Source of the DNA: Rhodocyclaceae bacterium
GTDB lineage: Bacteria > Pseudomonadota > Gammaproteobacteria > Burkholderiales > Rhodocyclaceae
Direction: 5' to 3'
Length of the DNA stretch: 62,300 nt
Assembly (NCBI GenBank): GCA_004379165.1
Contig: NKXK01000037.1
Location: 1-62,300, forward strand
Position 1 is the first letter of the stretch. Every line of letters starts with the position of its first letter. This document shows positions 32,820 to 43,086 of this stretch, one piece after another. Both the position numbers and the translations under genes were made by a program. Under the pieces are notes generated by a model that did no database searches, had not been told where the DNA came from, and saw only the letters and a program-made list of their open reading frames with translations.

Positions 32820-33437
32820 CTAAGGCAATTGCGTCAGGTAATGCGCAATGGCCGTGATGTCGTCGTTCTTCAACGTCGAAGTCGCGATCGCCATCAACTG
32901 GTTGTTACGAATCCCCGTCTGGTCACGATAACGGGTGATGGTGGTCTGCAGGTAGGGCAGCTTCTGCCCGGCCAGGCGGGCGATGGCATCATTACCATGC
33001 GCTTTGTCACCGTGGCAGCGCACACAGAGCTTGCTGAACAGCTCCTTGCCTTTTGGCACCAGTGCGGCATCAGCCTTGGTTGGCGGCACCGGCATACTGG
33101 CGTAGTAAGCTGCCGCCTGAATCCGCTCTTCGTCCTTGAGGACCTTGATCAGCCCCTGCATGAACGCGTCCTTGCGCTCACCGCTGCCGAACTTGCGAAT
33201 CTGCTCCAGCAGGTAGGCAGGATTCTGCCCGGCCAGATTGGGGACCTCCGGTAACTTGCTGACGCCATCCTCGCCGTGGCAATTGGCACAGAAGAAGGTG
33301 ACCTTCTTGCCTGCGTCGATCGCACTGCGCAACGCAGCGGGATCGGACTGAGTGGCCTTGAGCCGCTCAATCGGCGCTTGTGCCTGCGCGAGACCACTGA
33401 CCAGACACATCCCCAAAACAATCTTCCAGGACCGCAT
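32820..33437 (-). CDS. Periplasmic diheme cytochrome c (c4-like)
   Basis: A 205-residue exported cytochrome: signal peptide to about residue 20, then two heme c motifs, CANCH at 50-54 and CVRCH at 138-142. Candidate Met ligands (FMQGL, MAIAT) fit a c4-like protein made of two similar cytochrome domains. Such proteins carry electrons from bc1 to terminal oxidases or reductases. The gene follows tldD by 27 bases and may be co-transcribed with the downstream double P-box gene. Confidence 0.92.
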   Translation of the reverse strand: MRSWKIVLGMCLVSGLAQAQAPIERLKATQSDPAALRSAIDAGKKVTFFCANCHGEDGVSKLPEVPNLAGQNPAYLLEQIRKFGSGERKDAFMQGLIKVLKDEERIQAAAYYASMPVPPTKADAALVPKGKELFSKLCVRCHGDKAHGNDAIARLAGQKLPYLQTTITRYRDQTGIRNNQLMAIATSTLKNDDITAIAHYLTQLP

Positions 33438-33464
33438 GCCAAACCCCTACAAATGGATTAGGTA

Positions 33465-34904
33465 TTATGCCGTACCACCTACGGTCAGTCCATCGATCCG
33501 CAGAGTCGGCTGACCGACACCGACCGGCACGCTCTGTCCGTCCTTGCCGCAGGTACCGACACCCGGGTCGAGCTTCAGGTCATTGCCGATCATCGACACG
33601 CGGGTCAGTGCGTCCGGACCGTTGCCGATCAGCGTCGCTCCCTTGATCGGGCGGGTCACCTTGCCATCCTCGATCAGGTAAGCCTCGCTCATCGAGAAGA
33701 CGAACTTGCCGCTGGTGATATCCACCTGGCCGCCCCCGAAATTGGCGGCATAAATCCCCTTTTTCACCGAACCGAGAATTTCCTGCGGATCATGCTCCCC
33801 GGCCAGCATCATGGTGTTGGTCATGCGCGGCAGCGGCAGGTGGGCGAAGGACTCGCGACGGCCATTGCCGGTCGGCGCGACGCCCATCAGGCGTGCATTC
33901 AGGCTGTCCTGCATGTAGCCCTTGAGGATGCCGTCCTCGATCAGCACATTGCGTTGCGTCGGGTTTCCCTCGTCGTCGATGTTCAAGGAACCGCGACGGT
34001 CGGCAATGGTGCCGTCGTCGATGACAGTAACCCCCTTGGCGGCGACGCGCTGGCCCAGACGGCCACTAAAGGCGGAACTGCCCTTGCGGTTGAAGTCACC
34101 CTCAAGGCCATGGCCAACCGCTTCGTGCAGCAGGATACCCGGCCAACCCGAGCCGAGCACCACGGTCATCTGCCCGGCCGGTGCCGGCTCGGCATGCAGG
34201 TTGACCGCCGCCTGATGTACCGCCTCGCGGGCGTAGCGCTGCAACACCTCGTCGGTGAAATACGAAAAATCAAAACGGCCGCCGCCGCCCGACGCGCCCT
34301 GTTCGCGCTTGCCGTTCTCTTCGATGATGACCGAGATCGAGCAACGGACCAGCGGCCGGATATCGGCAGCCAGCCGGCCATCAGAACCGGCAACCAGGAT
34401 CACTTCGTACTCGCCGGCGAGCGAGGCCATGACCTGAACCACGCGCGTGTCGACGGCCCGGGCAAAGCCTTCCAGACGCTCCAACAGCCTGACCTTGGCG
34501 TCGGCCGGCAACGAGGCTAGCGGATCGTTCGGCAGGTAGAGCGACTGGGCTGAGGTGGACGGCAAAAACTGGCCAAATCCGGGATTCTGTCCGGCCGCAG
34601 CAATCGCCCGCACCGCCTGCGCCGCGTCGCCCAGCGCCCGGGCGCTGATGTCGTCGGAGTAGGCGAAGGCAGTTTTTTCGCCGGACAGCGCACGTACGCC
34701 AACGCCCTGGTCAATATTGAAGCTGCCAGATTTGACGATGCCTTCATCCAGGCTCCACGCCTCGGAACGCGAATACTGGAAGTAGAGGTCGGCATAGTCG
34801 ACCTGATGGCTGAGAATCTGGCCAAAGGTCCGCGACAGGTCGGCCTCGGTCAGCGAAAAAGGCGTCAGCAGCAGGGATTCGGCTTGCGACAGGAGTGCTT
34901 GCAT
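33465..34904 (-). CDS. tldD: Metalloprotease TldD
   Basis: A 479-residue subunit of the TldD/TldE zinc protease, which processes peptides such as microcin B17 precursors and CcdA. The zinc motif [11 protein letters not shown] is in the middle and [19 protein letters not shown] near the end. ATG at 34904 ([13 protein letters not shown]) is chosen because the upstream frame has no homology-like sequence. TldE (PmbA), its partner, is not in the window. Confidence 0.95.
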   Translation of the reverse strand: MQALLSQAESLLLTPFSLTEADLSRTFGQILSHQVDYADLYFQYSRSEAWSLDEGIVKSGSFNIDQGVGVRALSGEKTAFAYSDDISARALGDAAQAVRAIAAAGQNPGFGQFLPSTSAQSLYLPNDPLASLPADAKVRLLERLEGFARAVDTRVVQVMASLAGEYEVILVAGSDGRLAADIRPLVRCSISVIIEENGKREQGASGGGGRFDFSYFTDEVLQRYAREAVHQAAVNLHAEPAPAGQMTVVLGSGWPGILLHEAVGHGLEGDFNRKGSSAFSGRLGQRVAAKGVTVIDDGTIADRRGSLNIDDEGNPTQRNVLIEDGILKGYMQDSLNARLMGVAPTGNGRRESFAHLPLPRMTNTMMLAGEHDPQEILGSVKKGIYAANFGGGQVDITSGKFVFSMSEAYLIEDGKVTRPIKGATLIGNGPDALTRVSMIGNDLKLDPGVGTCGKDGQSVPVGVGQPTLRIDGLTVGGTA

Positions 34905-34968
34905 CGGTACGGCTCCAGAAACGGTCAGGACCGGACGGCCAACGGAGTGGCCGCCGAAAGGGTGAACT

Positions 34969-35799
34969 TTACAGCTTGCGATGGGCGAGTGCCGGCAGAC
35001 TGGCGCGGATTTCGGCAATGCGCGCATGATCGAGTTCGGCCATGACCCAGCCCGGTCCCTTGAGCTTGCGGTCGAGAATTTCGCCCCAGGGATCGACGAC
35101 CATGCTGTTGCCGTGGGTCATGCGCCCATTCTCATGACGCCCACCCTGCCCGATGGCCAGCAGATAGCACTGGTTTTCAATCGCCCGTGCCCGCAGCAGA
35201 ATTTCCCAATGCGCCCGCCCCGTGGTGTCGGTAAAGGCAGCCGGCATCAGGATCAGATCGACCGCCCCCAGGCCACGGTACAACTCGGGAAAACGCAGGT
35301 CGTAGCAGATCGACAGTGCAACCCGGCCAAAGGCGGTATCGACGGCCACCGGCGCGCTTCCCGGCTCGATGAAGGCGGCTTCGTCGTACGCCTCGTCGCC
35401 CTTGCGAAAACCGAAAAGGTGAATCTTGTCGTAACGGGCAACGCAGGCGCCCTGCGGGTCGTAGGCCAGACTGCTGTTGCGCATCTTGTCCGGTGCGTCG
35501 GCAACCAGCGGGATGGAACCGGCAAACAGCCAGATATTGTGCCGCTGCGCGGTCTCCGCCAGCCAATCCTGCACCGTCCCGCTGCCAAAGGCTTCCCGCG
35601 CCCGAACACGATCGGCATCTGCCGCACCGATGATCGGGAAATACTCGGGCAAGGCCACCAGCTGCGCGCCCAGATCAGCGACCTGCGCAATCAGTTGCCC
35701 GGCAGTTTTCAGATTGTCGGCAACGCGCGGCCCGGACACCATCTGGATGCCCGCCAGCACGCAGTTCTGTTTGCTCAAGCGCTGAGTTTCCAATCTCAT
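34969..35799 (-). CDS. Carbon-nitrogen hydrolase (Nit1-type amidase)
   Basis: A 276-residue nitrilase-superfamily amidase. The catalytic triad is E52 (ALPEYFP), K125 ([10 protein letters not shown]) and C165 ([13 protein letters not shown]). The last motif and [21 protein letters not shown] are typical of Nit1/deaminated glutathione amidase, a metabolite-repair enzyme. Its ATG overlaps the yhdP stop (ATGA), a common arrangement yhdP-nit-tldD in Proteobacteria. Confidence 0.93.
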   Translation of the reverse strand: MRLETQRLSKQNCVLAGIQMVSGPRVADNLKTAGQLIAQVADLGAQLVALPEYFPIIGAADADRVRAREAFGSGTVQDWLAETAQRHNIWLFAGSIPLVADAPDKMRNSSLAYDPQGACVARYDKIHLFGFRKGDEAYDEAAFIEPGSAPVAVDTAFGRVALSICYDLRFPELYRGLGAVDLILMPAAFTDTTGRAHWEILLRARAIENQCYLLAIGQGGRHENGRMTHGNSMVVDPWGEILDRKLKGPGWVMAELDHARIAEIRASLPALAHRKL

Positions 35800-38700
35800 T
35801 CCTCGTTCTGCTTCGCCGGGGCGACAGCCTCTTCCGGCACCTCAACCGCCGGCGGCGGCAGGATGCCGCCGGACTCGACCTTGGGATCTGCCCAACTGCC
35901 GGTGACATGATAACGGTAGCTGAACAGCCGGTTGAGCGGATTGCTGATCACCGATGAGGCAATCAGCGTTGCAGCGCCTGCTACCGGATTGATCAATGCC
36001 GCGCCAACCGCCGCCACCGTGCCCAGCTCCGGGCGGACGATCACCCGCAGGTCCTGCGTTTCGGCCTTGAGGTCGGTCTCGCCGGCCAGCTCGATTTCTG
36101 CCGCCGGCGCCTTGATACGCAGCGGCTTGACCGTCCGCATGATGCCCCGACGAACATTGAGCTGGCCGTAGACGCTATCGAAGGCCAGGCCCTCGCTGAA
36201 GATATCGCGGAAATCGAGCGTCAGCCGTCGCGGTAGTGCCTGCAGCGACAGCAGGCCGAGCAGCTTGCCCACGCCTGGCTCCAGCTTGTTGAACTGCCCC
36301 TTGCCCGCCTCGACCGACATCTGCCCGGTCAGGCTCGGATAATGAATCACCGTCAGCGGCCCCGCCCATTGCAGATCGCCGGCCAAGCGTGCCGTGCCAC
36401 GCCGGATGACCTCGCCATAACCGAGACGGCTGACCAACTGGCCCAGGTTTGCTGCGGTCAACTCGAAATCCAGCCGCGTTTGCGGCCGGCTGCCATGCAC
36501 CCAGACGCCCCGCCCCTTGAGGCGCCCATCCGGATTGTTTAACTGCAGGTTATCGAGCACCCAGGCACCACGATCGTTGCGCGCCTTGAGTTCCAGTTTA
36601 CCCAGTGCCCGTTCGCCGATACGCAGATCATCGACTGTCAAATTCATGCCAGGAAGGCTGTCGAGTGGCGAACTCCCGGTCTCGGCAGCGGCGGTAGACG
36701 GGTTGATTGCCAGGCGCTTGAGGTTGCCTTCCAGCCAGCCCTCGCCACTGCTTTTCCAGAGCAGATCGCCGAGCGCCTCGCGGGTATTGAGGCCGATCTG
36801 CCAGCCATCGTCGCGCGGCCGCAGGGCCAGATCGACCTGATGGTAATCGCGCCCCATGAAACGCAGTTGCGGCGTCCGCAGGGCAACGACACTGAGCGGC
36901 AACGCCGCCGCTTCGCTTCCCACACCACCAATCGCCTGCTCGGGCAGGAAGTTTCGCCAGGCATCGGCATCGATGCGCGGCGTCGCGACACGTACCGCCA
37001 GCCCACGCTCGGGCAGACGCGGCTCGGCATCGCCGACAGCCAACACTGCCCGCTCCCAGAGGTCATTGCGGCGCAACACCAAGCCCTGTCCGATGCGGCC
37101 CAGGGTGATTTTGTACTGCTCACGAGTGCTGTCCGGCGCCATCCGCTCGATCCGCAGCGGCAACGGCGTATTCGCCGTCTTGTTCAACGGGTCGGGCAAA
37201 GGCGAAGAGACGCCAATCAGATCGGACTCGACGACCACGTCGGCATTGCGCTTGCGGATGCCAATGTCCGCCTTCCAACCGGCCTGGCCGCTGAGGTGGT
37301 TGACCAGCGGCCAGCCGAAGAACTTGCTGACCTCGACAATGCTGGCCTGCCCGGCAGCCTGAACCGCGACCTTGTCACCGGCACTGCGCACCTGCACACG
37401 CACCGTTCCACCGAAACCCTTGCCGGTAATTTCCTGGGCGGTGACCGAAGATTCGGTGATCGCCAGTTGGCCATTGACCTCGGTGATTTCCGGCAAGGCA
37501 GCGACCGGTTGCACGCGGTTATTGATGAAGCGATAGTCGCCACGCACCTTGGTCTGATGCAGTCGGCGCAGCGGCAGATCGAGCGCCAGGTCGAGCCGGC
37601 CATTGCCACTGGCCTTCATGCCTTCGGTGAAGCGGTCGATGCTGTCGCCGACCGGACTGCGGTCGATGAAGCGCAGGAATTCCGACGTCGCCCCCTGCGC
37701 AATGCCGCGGACCAGCAGCATTTCATCGAAGGATTCGAAATCCGGCAGTTCGACGCTCACCGCCAAGAGTTGCGCCCCCATCAGCCGGCCGCGACTGGCC
37801 TGGATTTTCATGCCGACACCAAAACTCATATCGGCCTCGATGTCCTCGATCACCGGCCAGCCTGAGGCATAATCAACCCGCGCCCCGCGCGCCTTGGCGG
37901 TGACAATGAAGGTGCCGGTTGCCGGATCACGGAACGGAAAATCCTTGAGATCACCCTTGAGAACCAACCGCCCGTCGTAGCCATTGCCGGCAGTAATCCC
38001 ACGGCGGATCCAGTTACGTGCATCGGCGTTGACGGCGTGCGGCATATATCGCCAGACGGCGCGGCCATCGCCCCTATCGATATTCGCCGTCAGGTCGATA
38101 CGCCCCGGGCCGTCACCGGAATACAGATAGCTACCCCGCGCCGAACCTGCGGCATCGGCGCCGGCGAACTCGAGCTTTTCGAGGCGGACATCGACGCCAG
38201 CCGTCGTCTGCCGCCAGTTGGCCCGCAACTTCAGCGCATCCAGCGCGATGTCCGGCTCGGGGAAAATCGCCGGCAAAGACAAGCCGGAGCGCCCGGCATC
38301 GACGCTCAGATCGCCGCCCTTTTCGGTCAGCTCGACCTTGCCACTGAAGCCCTGCCCCCCCGGGAAATAGCCATCGGCAACGATCCCGAGATCGGCAAAG
38401 CCGGATTTCAGGCTGAATTTGCTCAAGGTTTCGCCATCCAGCGTCCAGCCCGCCTTGAACTCCGTAAGCTGCCCCTGCGGCCGGTGGCGCTCCAACAGCC
38501 GGCGACTATCGGCGTCCAGCGGCAAGTGTGAAGCCAGACTGCCGAGAACCGCAAGATCCACCATGTTGACGCTGGCCGTGCCGGCAACTGCGGTCGACCG
38601 TGAAATCTGCCGTAAATCTACCTGAAAATCGGTGGGCGCCACCCGCAGGCCATCTCGGGTCAGCAATTCGATCTTGCGCCCGGCCACCGACCAGTGATCG

Positions 38701-39686
38701 GCGGCATATCGCCCCTCGAGACGCCCGCGCATGCTAGCCAGATCGAGTTCCGGCACCTTACGGCCGAGGCGGATCTGCAATTCCTCCAGCGCCAGATCGG
38801 CGATCAGCCGCCCTTCGCCATCGTCCAGATCGCCCCAGACGCGCACGGCACCCCGCCCCTGCGGCAGGTGCACCGGGTAATCGACCCAGGCACGCCAACC
38901 GGCGAGGTCTGCGTAATCAAGCTCTACGAAGAGCTTGCCGGCCAGATGTTCGAGAGCCTCATCAAGATTGCCACGGATCTCGCCACGGACATCAAGGCGC
39001 GCTGCCAATTCCGATGGCGGGGCGGCCGTGATCCCGAAGCGGTGCAAACGGCCGCGGTTGTCCAGCGCCAGTTGCAGATCCTCGAGGACCAGCGGCGGCG
39101 CCTGCCGCAGGCGATCATCCCAGACCACCGTTGCATCGCTGATGCGAATCCGGCGTTGTTCGAGCACCCAGCGGGCGAAGGCCGGATCGCTTTCGCCTTC
39201 GGTCGAGACCCCGGCCACGGTAATCCGCCCATCTTCGCCACGACGAACATGCAGCACCGGCCCCTCGAAGGAAAGCAGAGAGAGCATCGGTCGCCAGCGC
39301 AGCACCGACTGCCAGGAAAGCACGCTTTCGATCCGGCGCATTGTAAAGGCGGGGAAACCCCGTGAATCCTCGACCACCACATCGTCGAGGACAAGATCCG
39401 GGTTCAGGCCGTGCCAGCGCGCCTCGATACGCCCGATGCGCACCGGCTGGCCGACTGCCCTGCTAGCCAGGAGCTCGATGTCAGGGCGGTAATCAGCAAC
39501 TCGCGGCAGGACAACATAACGCAGCACCAATTGCATGCCGACGAAGATCAGCCAGGCGGCAAACAGCAGCCAGCCCAGTACCCGCAACCCGGGCAGAACC
39601 CCGCGCACGGCGAGCAGACGCCGCACGCCGCGCAGCCGGTAGTAGGCGGCGCGACGGCCTTCGGTGATCCCGGGTTGATCAGTCAA
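35796..39686 (-). CDS. yhdP: YhdP family AsmA-like envelope protein
   Basis: A giant protein of up to 1296 residues, with one N-terminal membrane helix (VLGWLLFAAWLIFVGMQLVL) and a long beta-rich periplasmic body. The AsmA-like family, including YhdP and TamB, is thought to bridge inner and outer membranes and move phospholipids. The C-terminal part has the family segment GQMSVEAGKGQFNKLEPGVG and KLLGLLSLQALPRRL. The start is uncertain: TTG at 39686 gives the longest form, but a GTG about 20 codons later also fits, since no Shine-Dalgarno precedes the TTG. Confidence 0.9.
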   Translation of the reverse strand: MTDQPGITEGRRAAYYRLRGVRRLLAVRGVLPGLRVLGWLLFAAWLIFVGMQLVLRYVVLPRVADYRPDIELLASRAVGQPVRIGRIEARWHGLNPDLVLDDVVVEDSRGFPAFTMRRIESVLSWQSVLRWRPMLSLLSFEGPVLHVRRGEDGRITVAGVSTEGESDPAFARWVLEQRRIRISDATVVWDDRLRQAPPLVLEDLQLALDNRGRLHRFGITAAPPSELAARLDVRGEIRGNLDEALEHLAGKLFVELDYADLAGWRAWVDYPVHLPQGRGAVRVWGDLDDGEGRLIADLALEELQIRLGRKVPELDLASMRGRLEGRYAADHWSVAGRKIELLTRDGLRVAPTDFQVDLRQISRSTAVAGTASVNMVDLAVLGSLASHLPLDADSRRLLERHRPQGQLTEFKAGWTLDGETLSKFSLKSGFADLGIVADGYFPGGQGFSGKVELTEKGGDLSVDAGRSGLSLPAIFPEPDIALDALKLRANWRQTTAGVDVRLEKLEFAGADAAGSARGSYLYSGDGPGRIDLTANIDRGDGRAVWRYMPHAVNADARNWIRRGITAGNGYDGRLVLKGDLKDFPFRDPATGTFIVTAKARGARVDYASGWPVIEDIEADMSFGVGMKIQASRGRLMGAQLLAVSVELPDFESFDEMLLVRGIAQGATSEFLRFIDRSPVGDSIDRFTEGMKASGNGRLDLALDLPLRRLHQTKVRGDYRFINNRVQPVAALPEITEVNGQLAITESSVTAQEITGKGFGGTVRVQVRSAGDKVAVQAAGQASIVEVSKFFGWPLVNHLSGQAGWKADIGIRKRNADVVVESDLIGVSSPLPDPLNKTANTPLPLRIERMAPDSTREQYKITLGRIGQGLVLRRNDLWERAVLAVGDAEPRLPERGLAVRVATPRIDADAWRNFLPEQAIGGVGSEAAALPLSVVALRTPQLRFMGRDYHQVDLALRPRDDGWQIGLNTREALGDLLWKSSGEGWLEGNLKRLAINPSTAAAETGSSPLDSLPGMNLTVDDLRIGERALGKLELKARNDRGAWVLDNLQLNNPDGRLKGRGVWVHGSRPQTRLDFELTAANLGQLVSRLGYGEVIRRGTARLAGDLQWAGPLTVIHYPSLTGQMSVEAGKGQFNKLEPGVGKLLGLLSLQALPRRLTLDFRDIFSEGLAFDSVYGQLNVRRGIMRTVKPLRIKAPAAEIELAGETDLKAETQDLRVIVRPELGTVAAVGAALINPVAGAATLIASSVISNPLNRLFSYRYHVTGSWADPKVESGGILPPPAVEVPEEAVAPAKQNEE

Positions 39687-39699
39687 TTGTCAAACCACT

Positions 39700-39729
39700 T
39701 TGCAAGAAGGGGGAATTGCTCACTACAAT
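39700..39729 (+). promoter_or_regulatory. Sigma-70-like promoter for glnE
   Basis: TTGCAA at 39700-39705 and TACAAT at 39724-39729 are separated by 18 bases, close to consensus, with the transcript starting near 39736. It lies in the divergent gap between yhdP and glnE. Confidence 0.5.
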
Positions 39730-39787
39730 CGCCAGAATAAGCTCAACTTTGTATTTTACCTGTTCGGCCCGACGCCGACCGACGATC

Positions 39788-42499
39788 ATGGATACTCCGC
39801 TCGACCCCCGCTGGCAGGCCGCCCTGGGCCACAGCCGTTACCTCTCCACCTTGCTGCAGGCCCGCCCGAATCTGATTCCGGAGTTGCAGGCGACCTGGGA
39901 GCAGCCACTCGACGCGGCCTTGCTCAGCGCCCCGCTGCAGGGCGAATTCAGCGACGACGATGCGGTTCGCCGAGCCCTGCGGCGTCTGCGCCAGCGGGCG
40001 ATGGCCCACCTGATCCTGCGCGACCTCGGCAACCTCGCGCCACTCGCCGAGATTGTCGAGAGCATGACCCTGCTTGCCGACATCACCACCAATTTCGCGC
40101 TCGACCACTATCACCGACAGCTGGTCGCCATGTATGGCGAACCGCTGGACAGCAAGGGCCGCCCGCAACGCCTGATGATCGTCGGCATGGGCAAGCTCGG
40201 CGGACGCGAGCTGAATGTCTCTTCCGACGTCGACTACATCTTTGTCTACCCGGAAGAAGGCGATACCGCCGGCCCGAAATCGATCGAGAACTACGACTTT
40301 TTCACCCGGCTGGGCAAGCGCGTCATTGCCGCGCTCGGCGAACTGACGGCGGACGGCCAGGTGTTCAGAGTCGACATGCGCCTGCGCCCCAATGGCGACT
40401 CGGGGCCGCTGGTCTGTTCGATGGACGCGCTGGAAAATTATTTCATCACCCAGGGCCGGGAATGGGAACGCTATGCCTGGATCAAGGCCCGAGTGATGAA
40501 CAGCGGCGCCAACCTGACCAGTGGCGCCATGCGCGAATGGATCGAGGCGCTGGCACGGGTCGCCCGTCCCTTCATCTTCCGTAAATATCTCGATTTCGGC
40601 GCCATCAACGCCATGCGCGACCTGCATGCGCAGATTCGCCGCGAGGTGGCGCGCAAGGACATGGCCGACCATGTCAAGCTCGGTCCCGGCGGTATCCGAG
40701 AAATCGAATTCATGGCCCAGGTCTTCCAGCTTATTCGCGGCGGACGCGATCCCGGGCTACAGGTCCGCCCGACGCTCACCGTCCTCGGTCTGCTGGTCGG
40801 CCGGCAACTGCTCCCCGCCGATACCGAACAGCAACTACGCGAAGCCTATGTCTTCCTGCGCCGTCTCGAGCACCGGCTGCAGTATGTCGACGACAAGCAG
40901 ACGCACATGCTGCCGGAAGCCGACAACGAGCGTCTGCGCATCGCCCAGAGCATGGGCTTTGCCGACTGGGCAGCGATGCTGGCCGTTCTCGACGTTCACC
41001 GCAACCAGGTCAGCCGCCATTTCGAAGCCGTCTTCTCCGACCCGGAAGCCGGCGAACACAGCCTGACCGGCCTCTGGCTCGGTCAGATCGACGAGGACGG
41101 TGCCATCGAGACACTGGGTAATCTCGGCTTCCGCCAGCCGCGTGAAGCCCTGGCGCGGCTGGCGGAATTGCGCGGCGCCAGCCGATACCTGCAGTTGCCG
41201 GCAAGTAACCGCGCCCGTCTCGATGCCGTCGGCCCGCGCCTGATCGAGGCCGCCGGTAGCACGCCCGAACCCGATATCACCCTGTCACGCGGCCTCAATT
41301 TCCTCGAAGGCATCGCCCGGCGCGGTGCCTATCTGGCACTGCTTCAGCAGTACCCGATGGCGCTGCGACGGGTGGCCGACATGATCTGCGCCTCAAGCTG
41401 GGCCAGCGACTATCTTAACCGTCACCCCCTGCTGCTCGATGAACTGCTAGACCCTCGCCTGTATGACATTGCCACCGACTGGGCAGGCTTTCGCGACCTG
41501 TTAAAGCGCACACTGGCAGACCACGCCGGCGACACCGAGCGGGAGATGGACATCCTGCGCGAACTGCACCACGGCCAGATCTTCCGGCTGCTGGCACAGG
41601 ATCTGGCGGGGCTCCAGACGATCGAAAAGCTGTCTGACCACCTGACGGAACTGGCCGACACCATCGTTCAGGAAACCCTGCCGCTGGTGTGGACCAGGAT
41701 CAAGAACCGCCATCGCGACACGCCCCGCTTTGCCGTGATCGGCTACGGCAAGATGGGTGGCAAGGAACTCGGTTACGCGTCCGATCTCGACCTCGTATAC
41801 CTCTACGACGATGACGACCAGGACGCACCGGAAAACTACACTCGCCTCGGTCAGCGCCTGAACACCTGGCTATCCAGCCAGACGCCGGCCGGCATCCTGT
41901 TCGAGACCGACCTGCGCCTGCGACCGAACGGCGATGCCGGACTGCTGGCTGTCAGCGTCGAAGCCTTTCGCGATTACCAGCTGAAAAACGCCTGGGTCTG
42001 GGAGCATCAGGCACTGACCCGTGCCCGATTCTGCGCCGGCGACACCGCTGTCGGCCAGCGTTTCGAGGAAATCCGCGTCGAGATCCTGCGTCAGCAACGC
42101 GACTTGCCCAAGCTCCGGGCAGAAGTCGTCGCCATGCGCCAGAAAATGTACGATGCACATGCCTCGAAGAGCGTGAGCCATTTCGGACTGAAGCACGACA
42201 AGGGCGGCATCATCGATGTCGAGTTCATCGTCCAGTACCTCGTTCTCGGCCATGCCTACCGGCACCCGGAACTGACCGGCAATCTGGGCAATATCGCCCT
42301 GTTGCGCATTGCCGGCGAACTCGGCCTGATCGACCCGGTAGCCGCCAAGGCAGCCGGTGATGCCTACCGCGAGTACCGCCGCCTGCAACACGCGCGCCGG
42401 CTGTCCTCAACCCCCAAAGCCCCCATATTGCGCGACGAGGTGGAACATCACATTGTTACCGTGGGCCGGCTGTGGTCGGAAGTTTTCGGCGCAAGCTGA
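39788..42499 (+). CDS. glnE: Glutamine synthetase adenylyltransferase/deadenylase
   Basis: A 903-residue bifunctional enzyme that adenylylates glutamine synthetase when nitrogen is ample and removes AMP when it is scarce. Both nucleotidyltransferase domains show intact motifs: GMGKLGGRELNVSSDVDYIF near residue 137 and GYGKMGGKELGYASDLDLVY near 655. Helical regulatory segments join them. ATG at 39788 is chosen since the upstream extension covers the promoter. Length is slightly below the E. coli 946. Confidence 0.96.
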   Translation: MDTPLDPRWQAALGHSRYLSTLLQARPNLIPELQATWEQPLDAALLSAPLQGEFSDDDAVRRALRRLRQRAMAHLILRDLGNLAPLAEIVESMTLLADITTNFALDHYHRQLVAMYGEPLDSKGRPQRLMIVGMGKLGGRELNVSSDVDYIFVYPEEGDTAGPKSIENYDFFTRLGKRVIAALGELTADGQVFRVDMRLRPNGDSGPLVCSMDALENYFITQGREWERYAWIKARVMNSGANLTSGAMREWIEALARVARPFIFRKYLDFGAINAMRDLHAQIRREVARKDMADHVKLGPGGIREIEFMAQVFQLIRGGRDPGLQVRPTLTVLGLLVGRQLLPADTEQQLREAYVFLRRLEHRLQYVDDKQTHMLPEADNERLRIAQSMGFADWAAMLAVLDVHRNQVSRHFEAVFSDPEAGEHSLTGLWLGQIDEDGAIETLGNLGFRQPREALARLAELRGASRYLQLPASNRARLDAVGPRLIEAAGSTPEPDITLSRGLNFLEGIARRGAYLALLQQYPMALRRVADMICASSWASDYLNRHPLLLDELLDPRLYDIATDWAGFRDLLKRTLADHAGDTEREMDILRELHHGQIFRLLAQDLAGLQTIEKLSDHLTELADTIVQETLPLVWTRIKNRHRDTPRFAVIGYGKMGGKELGYASDLDLVYLYDDDDQDAPENYTRLGQRLNTWLSSQTPAGILFETDLRLRPNGDAGLLAVSVEAFRDYQLKNAWVWEHQALTRARFCAGDTAVGQRFEEIRVEILRQQRDLPKLRAEVVAMRQKMYDAHASKSVSHFGLKHDKGGIIDVEFIVQYLVLGHAYRHPELTGNLGNIALLRIAGELGLIDPVAAKAAGDAYREYRRLQHARRLSSTPKAPILRDEVEHHIVTVGRLWSEVFGAS

Positions 42500-42530
42500 T
42501 CGCTACGCGCCAGTCACTGCAGCAAAAGAC

Positions 42531-42557
42531 AAAAAAGCCGCTGAATACGGCTTTTTT
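42531..42557. terminator. Bidirectional terminator between glnE and mscL
   Basis: AAAAAAGCCG-CTGAATA-CGGCTTTTTT is a perfect inverted repeat with T-runs on both strands. It ends the convergent glnE and mscL transcripts. Confidence 0.9.
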
Positions 42558-42574
42558 GCTGGTTCTGAGATAGC

Positions 42575-43003
42575 TTATTTCTTCAGCGCATCGCGAATTT
42601 CGCGCAGCAGAACGACATCTTCCGGTGTCGGCGGGGCTTCTGGTGCTGGCGCAGGGGCTGCCGGCTTGCGCAGGCGGTTCATCTGCTTGACCATCATGAA
42701 AATGATGAAAGCCAGAATGATGAAGTTCACCAGGATGGTCAGGAAACTGCCGTAGGCAAATACAGCAATCCCGGCCTTCTTCAGCTCGGCAAGCGAAGTC
42801 AGATTGTTCGGGTTGTTCCCGAGAACGACGAAGAGGTTGGAGAAGTCGAGGTTGCCGATAATTTTTCCGACGACCGGCATGATCAGGTCGCCGACGATGG
42901 AATCGACAATTTTACCGAAGGCACCACCGATAATGACACCGACCGCCAGATCCATCGCATTGCCCTTGACGGCAAATTCCTTGAATTCCTGAAGCATGCT
43001 CAT
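42575..43003 (-). CDS. mscL: Large-conductance mechanosensitive channel MscL
   Basis: A 142-residue inner-membrane channel that opens under hypo-osmotic shock. The N-terminal helix and TM1 ([20 protein letters not shown]) and TM2 ([20 protein letters not shown]) match the family, with an amphipathic C-terminal helix after an Ala/Pro-rich linker ([17 protein letters not shown]). GGA lies seven bases before the ATG. Confidence 0.97.
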   Translation of the reverse strand: MSMLQEFKEFAVKGNAMDLAVGVIIGGAFGKIVDSIVGDLIMPVVGKIIGNLDFSNLFVVLGNNPNNLTSLAELKKAGIAVFAYGSFLTILVNFIILAFIIFMMVKQMNRLRKPAAPAPAPEAPPTPEDVVLLREIRDALKK

Positions 43004-43086
43004 TTCTTATCCTTTCGTGATTTCAAAGCCAGGGTGGGCGCATGATCATTCCAATGGCAAAGGCCGTCAAGACATCGTGCAACAAT

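Noticed and set aside
36840..37865. Open frame opposite yhdP
   Set aside because: It has no motif and lies within a well supported gene.
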